Assembly: GCF_001418225.1 (NCBI RefSeq)
Contig: NZ_LIPT01000014.1
Coordinates: 20,220 to 84,219, forward strand
Reading direction: 5' to 3'
Length of the DNA: 64,000 bases
Source of the DNA: Pannonibacter indicus
GTDB lineage: Bacteria > Pseudomonadota > Alphaproteobacteria > Rhizobiales > Stappiaceae
Shown: in pieces, positions 25,724 to 31,668 of the stretch
How positions within the stretch are numbered: the first letter of the stretch is position 1
Layout: the number at the start of each line of letters is the position of its first letter
Program-made: the position numbers and the translations under genes
Notes under the pieces: model-generated
What the model saw: only the letters and a program-made list of their open reading frames with translations
Told to the model about the DNA's origin: nothing
Databases searched by the model: none

Positions 25724-27462
25724 CTTGCAGACGCTCCGGGCACATAAATCCCCAGATCGAGCTGCCGTCCCCCGTTGATATTCAGGCCCTGTACCCTGCC
25801 TGCCAGCACGGGCACAAGCCCATCCTTGCTGGCGGCGTCCAGAAACGCCTGTTCATGCCGGCTTTCCACCACGGCGGCACGGCAAGGGGCCGGGTCCTGC
25901 GCCAGGAAGGCTGCGGACCGTTCAGCGCCGCCCAGCAAGGTGTCCGTGCCTTGCAGGAACACAAAACTTGGCTCGCTAAAGCCGGTCGAGGCCACTTTTA
26001 CAGGGGCGCAGCCTGCGCCTTCGGAAATCGCGGCCACAAGGCGCGGACTGACCCAGATCGCCGACAGTCCAGGCCCCGCAAAGCCCCAGAAGCCGGTGGT
26101 CATGGCAACCGCAGCCGCGCAGGAGCGCCAGAGCGCACCCGTCATGTCGCCGCGCAGCAGGCGCATGGAGGCCCAGACGCTGATCACGGCCGCAATGACA
26201 CAGAAGACCACGCCCGGAGGAGACGGCCAGTCGCCAAGGAACAGCGGCCCGGCAACGGAAGCTGCGGCAATCACCACCGGCAGCAGTGCCAGCAGCACCG
26301 CCGCAATCCAGCGCAGCACCCGCCCGGAAGCCGGCCGCTCGTCCACGATCACCAGGGCAACGGGCAGCGCAAGGGCGGGCAGCAGCGGCATGGTGTAATG
26401 CGGCAGCTTGGTCGCCACCAGTTCAAAAACCACCCAGGCCGGGAAGAACCAGGCGGCACAGAACTGCACCAGCGGCAGGGAGCGCAGCGCCCAGATACGC
26501 GGGGCTGCCAGCGCCAGAAAAGCCGGCAGCGGCCAGAACACGGCAAGCATTGCAGCCATATGGGCGAGCGGCGGCGCGCCGTGGCTTTCCTGCCCCTCGG
26601 CCACCTTGCCCATCAGATCGCGGCCGATGGCTTCTTCAAAGAATGTGCCCTTGGAGGCAATCCAGATCGCCACAAACCACGGCAGCACCAGCAGGAGCGC
26701 CAGAACGGCACCCGGCAGCGGCGCGGCGGCGCGGAACCAGCCGATCCGGCGGCGCATCAGGGCGAGCGCGGCAACTGTCAGGCCAACGATCATCGGTGCC
26801 ACCGGCCCCTTGACCAGAATGCCAAGCGCCAGCGCCACCCAGAAGACCAGTGCCAGCCCCCAATGGCGGCGTGTGGCGTCATCCGCCAGATAGATCCGCG
26901 CCAGCGCCCCTTGTGCCAGAACGATGGAGGCGAAAAGCGTGGCGTCCGTCTTGCCGAGGCGGCTTTCCACACCAAGGATCAGCGCCAGGGCCACCAGCAT
27001 GGCAGCCACCAGCGCGGCTGGCGGCCCGGTGAAGGCGCGTGCCGTCCAATAGACCGCCAGCACCACCGTCAATGCCGCCAGCAGGGACGGCAGCCGGTAG
27101 ACCCACAAGGGTGCGGAAGCGTCATGTCCCGTGATCTTCACGGCAGCGGCCTGCAGCCAGTAGATGCCGATCGGCTTCTTGTAGCGCGGCTCCTCCTGCA
27201 GGCGGATGTCCATGTAGTCGCCGGTTTCCAGCATCTGCTTGGTGGCCTGGGTGAAGCGCGGCTCATCCCGGTCAAGCGGAGGAACGGCCGACTGGCCCGG
27301 AACAAACATGAACAGCCCCAAAATAAGCAGCAATGCGGGGGCAAACAGGTCATGGCCAAGCAGCTTCAGCCAGGCCGTATGCGGCCGTGGATCGCGCGCC
27401 TGTGCCATGCCGGCTGCACCGCCGTCGATGCTCTCGCCTGTCTGCTGCTCGGTCTCATGCAT
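25720..27462 (-). CDS. GT39 membrane glycosyltransferase (ArnT/Rgt-like)
   Basis: 580 residues from the ATG at 27462; an in-frame ATG 18 codons later is possible and neither has a good ribosome site. The N-terminal acidic motif DRDEPRFTQATKQM near residue 65, which begins the catalytic periplasmic loop of ArnT-type enzymes, is clear. About a dozen membrane helices follow, then a soluble periplasmic C-terminal domain. These enzymes move a sugar from a polyprenyl-phosphate donor to lipid A or other envelope lipids. It is the first gene of the GT39-PAP2-GT2-LpxB-N operon, all overlapping or closely spaced. Confidence 0.88.
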   Translation of the reverse strand: MHETEQQTGESIDGGAAGMAQARDPRPHTAWLKLLGHDLFAPALLLILGLFMFVPGQSAVPPLDRDEPRFTQATKQMLETGDYMDIRLQEEPRYKKPIGIYWLQAAAVKITGHDASAPLWVYRLPSLLAALTVVLAVYWTARAFTGPPAALVAAMLVALALILGVESRLGKTDATLFASIVLAQGALARIYLADDATRRHWGLALVFWVALALGILVKGPVAPMIVGLTVAALALMRRRIGWFRAAAPLPGAVLALLLVLPWFVAIWIASKGTFFEEAIGRDLMGKVAEGQESHGAPPLAHMAAMLAVFWPLPAFLALAAPRIWALRSLPLVQFCAAWFFPAWVVFELVATKLPHYTMPLLPALALPVALVIVDERPASGRVLRWIAAVLLALLPVVIAAASVAGPLFLGDWPSPPGVVFCVIAAVISVWASMRLLRGDMTGALWRSCAAAVAMTTGFWGFAGPGLSAIWVSPRLVAAISEGAGCAPVKVASTGFSEPSFVFLQGTDTLLGGAERSAAFLAQDPAPCRAAVVESRHEQAFLDAASKDGLVPVLAGRVQGLNINGGRQLDLGIYVPGASAR

Positions 27463-27610
27463 GTGACTGTTCCGGAACCGTTTGCACCTGCCATGTGATG
27501 CTGCACCGCTTCCTACAGGAGAGCAATCCAAAGGGGAACCTGAGACTTGCGCGAAACGCGGTTTCCACTATCGTCCTCCCGCCCTTTCCATGGAGCTGAA
27601 CCCAAGGCCG

Positions 27611-28447
27611 ATGACCCTGATTGTCCAGATAACCGACCTTCACCTGCGCCCGCGCGGCCTTGCCTGTTACAGGGTGAGTGACACAAACATGCTGGCGGCC
27701 CGTGCGTTCCGCGCCATCGCCGCCCTGCCGCAGAAGCCCGATGCCGTTGTCATCACCGGTGACCTGACGGACGGCGCCGATGGGCGGGAATATGCCCTGC
27801 TGCGCCAGCTCTGCCGCCAGCTGCCCTGCCCGGTCTATGTGATGCCCGGCAACCACGACCTGACAGGCACCATGCGCAGCGAACTGCCGGATTTTCCGGG
27901 TGTCGGGGATGCGCCCGCCGGGGACAAGCTGCATTATGCGGTCACCATCGGCGGACTGCGCCTCGTGGTGCTGGACAGCAGCGTTGCGGGCAAGCCCTAT
28001 GGCCGGCTGGGCGGGGAGCAGATCGCGTGGCTTGACCAGACGCTTGAAGCCGATCACACGCCCACCCTCGTTGCCCTTCATCACCCGCCCAAGGTGACCG
28101 GCATCGCCCATATGGACGTGATCGGCCTGGCGGACACCGAGGCGCTCGCCGCAATCCTCTCACGCCACCGCCACGTGGAGCGGCTGATCTGCGGTCATGT
28201 GCACCGGACAATCATCGCCCGCTTTGCCGGAACCGTCATGACCCTGTGCCCCAGCACAGCCCATGCCTGTGTTATGGACTTTTCGCCGGACGCTCCTGCC
28301 GAATTTGTGATGGAACCGCCTGCGTTTTTTGTGCACCGGCTCGACCCGGAGGCTGGTTTGTCCAGCCATCTTCACTATGTAGAGGCATATCCGGGTCCCT
28401 ATCCCTTCTTCGCGGACAAGGGCGTGAGTTGGCCCGGCGAAAAATAA
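27611..28447 (+). CDS. Calcineurin-like metallophosphoesterase (CpdA/Icc-like)
   Basis: 278 residues from the ATG at 27611; the ATG at 27590 is an alternative. All metal-binding motifs of the class III phosphodiesterase family are present: QITDLHL at the N-terminus, GDLTDGAD, GNHD, LHHPP and GHVHR. The family hydrolyses 3',5'-cyclic nucleotides or other phosphodiesters in the cytoplasm. It is divergent from the lipid-modification operon and 24 bp upstream of the CAP lipoprotein gene, with which it may be cotranscribed. Confidence 0.88.
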   Translation: MTLIVQITDLHLRPRGLACYRVSDTNMLAARAFRAIAALPQKPDAVVITGDLTDGADGREYALLRQLCRQLPCPVYVMPGNHDLTGTMRSELPDFPGVGDAPAGDKLHYAVTIGGLRLVVLDSSVAGKPYGRLGGEQIAWLDQTLEADHTPTLVALHHPPKVTGIAHMDVIGLADTEALAAILSRHRHVERLICGHVHRTIIARFAGTVMTLCPSTAHACVMDFSPDAPAEFVMEPPAFFVHRLDPEAGLSSHLHYVEAYPGPYPFFADKGVSWPGEK

Positions 28448-28471
28448 TCATTTTTTTCAAAATCCTGAGGG

Positions 28472-29017
28472 ATGATGCTGAGACAAAACCTTACCCGGCG
28501 CGACGCCCTGCGCCTTACTTTGCTTGGTGCAGCCGTTCTTCCCCTTGCGGCCTGCGGTGGAGGATCAGGCAGTCAGTTCGACCGCAATGTGCCGATTGAG
28601 CCGGTTTCGGTAAACCGGGATGAGATGCTGCAGAGGCTGAACAGCTTCCGTGCGGAAAACGGCTTGCCGCCGCTGCGCGCTGACGGGCGCCTGAATGAAA
28701 TCTCGGCATGGATGGCCAATCACATTGCCCGGTGGGACAGCATGGATACGCGTGAACACCGGGCCATCTCCCTCGCCCGCCGCCTGGATGGGCATGGCTA
28801 CGAACATTACGCCGCTGCGGAAAACCTCGGTGCCGGCTATGACAGCCTCGATGCCGCGATGGCCGGGTGGAAGGGCTCTGCCGGCCACCGCCGCAACCTG
28901 CTCAATCCCTATGTGACCCGGGCCGGCATTTCGCGGGTGCGCCGCCCAACCGGCAAGTGGCACCATTTCTGGGTGCTGACGCTCGCCCGGCCCAAGGAAG
29001 ATGGCCGCCCGGGCTGA
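28472..29017 (+). CDS. CAP-domain (SCP/PR-1/YkwD-like) lipoprotein
   Basis: 181 residues from the ATG at 28472; the ATG at 28475 has better spacing from the GAGG upstream. A twin-arginine-like or Sec leader (TRRDALRLTLLGAAVLPLAAC) ends in a lipobox, so the mature protein is probably a lipoprotein. The CAP domain covers about residues 45-175, with LNSFRAENGLPPLRAD, AENLGAGYD and the terminal W..G..H segment (GWKGSAGHRRNLL). CAP proteins bind lipids or other small ligands or act as proteases; the function in bacteria is mostly unknown. Confidence 0.88.
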   Translation: MMLRQNLTRRDALRLTLLGAAVLPLAACGGGSGSQFDRNVPIEPVSVNRDEMLQRLNSFRAENGLPPLRADGRLNEISAWMANHIARWDSMDTREHRAISLARRLDGHGYEHYAAAENLGAGYDSLDAAMAGWKGSAGHRRNLLNPYVTRAGISRVRRPTGKWHHFWVLTLARPKEDGRPG

Positions 29018-29033
29018 CAGCGCCCAAAAGCTG

Positions 29034-29067
29034 AATAAAAAAGAGGCGGGCCAAAAGCCCGCCTTTA
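29034..29067 (-). terminator. Rho-independent terminator of the small RNA
   Basis: Stem GGCGGGC / GCCCGCC (29045-29051 and 29057-29063) with, on the minus strand, a TCTTTTTTAT tail. The plus-strand side has only a short T stretch, so the primary direction is minus, although it may also help to end the CAP gene transcript. Confidence 0.85.
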
Positions 29068-29149
29068 AAGTCTGGTTTCCAGAGACCCCAAGAGGGGAAC
29101 CGGCACGAAGCCGGTGAGAGCGCCGCTCCAAAAGTGGAGTATCAGTCTC
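29036..29149 (-). ncRNA. Candidate structured small RNA, about 114 nt
   Basis: On the minus strand a perfect TTGACA-17 bp-TAGAAA promoter is followed, after about 7 nt, by a transcript beginning GAGAC. It can fold with GAGAC closing against GTCTC around three internal hairpins: CTCC/GGAG, ACCGGC/GCCGGT with a UUCGU loop, and CCCC/GGGG with a UCUU loop. A rho-independent terminator follows, so promoter, compact fold and terminator fit one 114-nt RNA. No open reading frame of note lies inside. I do not recognise the family; rhizobial alpha-r type sRNAs are one place to look. It sits between the CAP gene (convergent) and the YcaO gene (same strand, upstream). Confidence 0.6.
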
Positions 29150-29155
29150 ATGTTT

Positions 29156-29184
29156 TTTCTAGCCCCTCAGACCGGACCTGTCAA
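29156..29184 (-). promoter_or_regulatory. Sigma70-type promoter of the small RNA
   Basis: Minus-strand -35 TTGACA (29179-29184) and -10 TAGAAA (29156-29161) with the optimal 17-bp spacer. Predicted start is at about 29149. This is among the best consensus promoters seen in the window and no protein gene starts downstream of it. Confidence 0.7.
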
Positions 29185-29261
29185 GCGCTCTGCCATCCGG
29201 ATTTCCACGCATCTGACTGCGGCAAACAGGCCGGACTTCACATGCAACGGCAGCCGCCGGT

Positions 29262-30734
29262 TCAGAACGGATAGAGCCGTCCGGCAAACGCGCCTTCGTC
29301 TGCAGGACCGGGCCTCAATCCCCACCGGACCGGGGCTGTGAAAAGCCGCGGATTGCCGAAGCGGGGAAGCCAGGAGCACAGATCCGGGCTGATGGCCTTC
29401 ACGCAGGCAAGCCCGGTCTCCGCTCTTGAGCAATCCGCAAGCCAGATCCGGACCTTCTGCGCCCTCAACGAGGCTTCGAACTCCTGCCAGGAAAACTCGC
29501 GCTCCAGCGCCCTTGCGGCAGAGACCGCAGGCGCCTTCATCCTCAGATCCTGCCGCACGTCCCTGGCTGCATAGGACTGCAACGCAGAGACAGTTCCCCC
29601 CTTTTTGCCGGACGCAGACCTCCGGCCTGCAAGCTCCAGCGCAAATTCACCTTGTACGAGTTCTCCGATTGCAGACTGAAGCACAGCCCCTGCCTCCAGC
29701 CCGCCAGCCACCCCGATCACGCCGGATTTCCCGTCTTCACCGTGGGAAACGGCGGCTATCACATGCAGCGAAAAGTCAACTGGCAAGTAAAGAAAATGAG
29801 TGACGCGCGCGCGCGCAGAGAGCCAATCAGCACATATTTTAGGCAGAAACTCCCTCGCCTGAGCCCAGGGTAAGGGGGTTATCCCCAGCCGGTTGTGCCA
29901 CCAGATGCCGGCGGCGTCCCGTTCGGCAAGTTCCAGCACCGCCCGCCGGGCCGCTGTCTCCCGATCCGTCCAGACGGCTGCCCCCAGCGTCGATCCAAGC
30001 GCTGGCGCAAGTGGGAGCTGCGGTATCCCTGCATTCCGCCCTTCGCCAAGGAGAACGGCAAAGGCGGGAATCAGCGCTGTCTCATGCGAGAAGGCAGAGG
30101 TGACACGCATCCGCCGCCGGGACAGCCGGTTCCAGCCGATCCTCTCGCCTTCCCACACCGCGGCAAGCGCGGGAACGCGGTTGGCCAGCTCCTTCTCCTG
30201 AGCGGCGCTGAACTGCAGGAAGGCCCCGGCCAGCAGATCCCCGTCATCTTCACCTTGCCGCTCCAGCACGAGCGGATCCTCTGGCCCTTGCGCAATCAGA
30301 CTGAGCCTTTCCGCCAGTTCGCCGAGGCAGCCGAGCACGGCCCGGTGCCGATCCAGCCCCTGCCCGCCACAGGCCAGCTGCGTCACAAAAGGCTGGAGCG
30401 CCTCCCGACGCCAGCCCTCAGGCAGCGGACCTGGCATGGCCGTACAGACATGGACCGGACAGTCCGCCAGCGGTGCAAAGGCGATCCGGGGGGCAAAACG
30501 GTCCAGAAACCCGGCAAACAGGCGCAGGGTCTCAGGCGGGACGCCCTCAGCGGCCCGCAAACTGCCGCCGCGCTGCTCCAGAAGGCCGCAGGACAGGAGG
30601 AAGGCCAGAGCCTGCGCCGTCCAGTCCGTCCCGCCATTTCCCTGCACCGCAGATCTGAACGCACCATGAGGGTCCGCTTCTGCCGTTTCGGCAGCCCGCA
30701 GAAATGCCCCTTTTTGTGCCACTGCCTTGTCCAC
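29262..30734 (-). CDS. YcaO-domain cyclodehydratase (TOMM/SagD-like), orphan
   Basis: 490 residues from a GTG at 30734; an in-frame TGA two codons upstream makes this the earliest possible start, and GAAGG precedes it. The YcaO ATP-binding core is visible: GCLGELAER (about 135-143), LELAERDA (267-274) and AIGELVQGE (355-363), matching the ExxER and ExxERDA pattern. YcaO enzymes use ATP to activate peptide amide bonds, forming azolines, thioamides or amidines in RiPPs and related proteins. The N-terminal 100 residues are unassigned and could bind the leader. The usual C-terminal Pro-x-Pro-x-Pro end is replaced by GRLYPF. No ThiF/E1-like, TfuA, dehydrogenase, protease or exporter gene lies beside it. 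It is divergent from two NHLP-like genes. Confidence 0.85.
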   Translation of the reverse strand: MDKAVAQKGAFLRAAETAEADPHGAFRSAVQGNGGTDWTAQALAFLLSCGLLEQRGGSLRAAEGVPPETLRLFAGFLDRFAPRIAFAPLADCPVHVCTAMPGPLPEGWRREALQPFVTQLACGGQGLDRHRAVLGCLGELAERLSLIAQGPEDPLVLERQGEDDGDLLAGAFLQFSAAQEKELANRVPALAAVWEGERIGWNRLSRRRMRVTSAFSHETALIPAFAVLLGEGRNAGIPQLPLAPALGSTLGAAVWTDRETAARRAVLELAERDAAGIWWHNRLGITPLPWAQAREFLPKICADWLSARARVTHFLYLPVDFSLHVIAAVSHGEDGKSGVIGVAGGLEAGAVLQSAIGELVQGEFALELAGRRSASGKKGGTVSALQSYAARDVRQDLRMKAPAVSAARALEREFSWQEFEASLRAQKVRIWLADCSRAETGLACVKAISPDLCSWLPRFGNPRLFTAPVRWGLRPGPADEGAFAGRLYPF

Positions 30735-30887
30735 AAGCCTTCACCGCTCAAGAGTTGCATTGCTGGGGAGCACCGGCCCGCCTCTTGCCGAAGAGCTCCG
30801 TCCGGCGCAGCCTGATTGAGCAACGGCACCCCGGCCAGATCATCTGACGGGAACACGTGAAACCAGCATCAGGCAAGGCCCTTTGAC

Positions 30888-30910
30888 CCTGGAACATAAC
30901 AGTTTCCAGG
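30888..30910. promoter_or_regulatory. Inverted repeat upstream of the NHLP-like genes
   Basis: CCTGGAA-N9-TTCCAGG, perfect 7-bp arms, 58 bp upstream of the first NHLP-like ATG in the 233-bp gap shared with the divergent YcaO gene. The arms are 16 bp apart, suitable for a dimeric regulator. A TTGACC overlaps its left edge but no good -10 pairs with it. It is a plausible operator for coordinate control of both sides. Confidence 0.5.
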
Positions 30911-30967
30911 AACAGCTTCGCTTTACCCGGTGCCAGCAATTCAAACACCAGACTGAAGAGGTTCGTC

Positions 30968-31240
30968 ATGAAGCAGGAAGCCATTCTCGACAGCAAGCTC
31001 TCCCTTGGCGCGCTCATCGGCAGGACCGTGAATGACGCGGCCACTGCCAGCGAAGCTGCGGCCGCTGCCGCAAAGCACCTCTCCGGCGTCACCGTCCATG
31101 CGGACAGCGCTGACACCGTGCATCTGGTGGTTCCGGCCGCGGTTGATACGGCCCGCCTCGCAGCGGCCGACGAGAGCTATTTCGAAGAGCTCGGCCGCAA
31201 GGCTCTGGGTGCGTGCTTTTACGACATCCTGCCCGAATAA
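30968..31240 (+). CDS. Small NHLP-like protein 1 (candidate YcaO substrate)
   Basis: 90 residues, with GAAGAGG upstream of the ATG. Residues 41-56 read like the end of a nitrile-hydratase-type leader peptide (VTVHADSADTVHLVVP). The N-terminal third is an Ala-rich helix. It aligns without gaps to the next gene product over about 38 residues, sharing T-A-D/E-T, V-x-P, L-A-x-x-D and Y-x-x-E. Unlike real NHLP precursors there is no Gly-Gly cleavage site and no Cys/Ser/Thr-rich core; the only Cys is residue 83 in GACFYDILPE. It may be a modified small protein rather than a leader-core precursor. Divergent from YcaO. Confidence 0.75.
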   Translation: MKQEAILDSKLSLGALIGRTVNDAATASEAAAAAAKHLSGVTVHADSADTVHLVVPAAVDTARLAAADESYFEELGRKALGACFYDILPE

Positions 31241-31250
31241 AACCGGGATA

Positions 31251-31282
31251 CAGGTCAGCCCGCGCATTCGCGGGCTGACCTG
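31251..31282 (+). promoter_or_regulatory. Perfect 14-bp stem-loop between the two NHLP-like genes
   Basis: CAGGTCAGCCCGCG / CGCGGGCTGACCTG with a CATT loop, beginning 10 bp after the first gene stop and ending 39 bp before the second ATG. No U-run follows (TCCATCCC). This type of element commonly protects the upstream mRNA or attenuates read-through, as between RiPP precursor and downstream genes; here that is inference. Confidence 0.7.
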
Positions 31283-31321
31283 TCCATCCCGCATCCAGCT
31301 GCTCTTGCAAGGACAGGTGCC

Positions 31322-31630
31322 ATGGCGCGTTTTCCCCTGCCCGCCTCCAAGATCCCGGTGCTTGGCCGCATTCTGGCAGAAGCAGCATCAGATCCGGACA
31401 AGCGTGATGCACTCTGCCGGAACCCGGCTGCGGTCCTTGCCGCTGCCGGTTTGCCCGCCAACCTGACAGCGCTGTTTGACTTCAAGATTCTCGTGGAGAC
31501 GGCAGAGACCCGCCAGGTGGTGCTTCCATTCCGCTACAACGCCGAAAAGCTGGCACGCGGGGATGCCGCCTATCTGCAGGAAATCGAAAGCGGCCTTGGC
31601 CAGAGCACCGCAGCAGGTCCGCTGCATTGA
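31322..31630 (+). CDS. Small NHLP-like protein 2 (candidate YcaO substrate)
   Basis: 102 residues with AAGGA upstream of the ATG. Residues 25-44 contain a DP/NP-type helix with ALCRNPAAVLAAAGL, and 54-70 contain FKILVETAETRQVVLPF, the strand pattern of nitrile-hydratase-alpha-like leader domains. The region after the VVLPF aligns gap-free with the first small protein (shared LA..D..Y..E). It has one Cys (32) and ends in a short Ser/Thr/Gly/Pro tail without a Gly-Gly site or an obvious core. It follows the stem-loop in what looks like a two-gene operon and converges on the BTAD regulator 38 bp away. Confidence 0.75.
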   Translation: MARFPLPASKIPVLGRILAEAASDPDKRDALCRNPAAVLAAAGLPANLTALFDFKILVETAETRQVVLPFRYNAEKLARGDAAYLQEIESGLGQSTAAGPLH

Positions 31631-31668
31631 TGCCGCTTGCCAGCACACCGCTCGCTCCGCGTCATTCC

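Noticed and set aside
25474..27498. 674-codon reading frame opposite the GT39 and PAP2 genes
   Set aside because: The minus strand has convincing membrane enzyme motifs; this frame is Arg/Gln/His-rich and matches nothing.
30748..31116. 122-codon minus-strand frame over the YcaO/NHLP gap
   Set aside because: It covers the gap and the start of the first NHLP-like gene without a ribosome site or family, so I treat it as a shadow.
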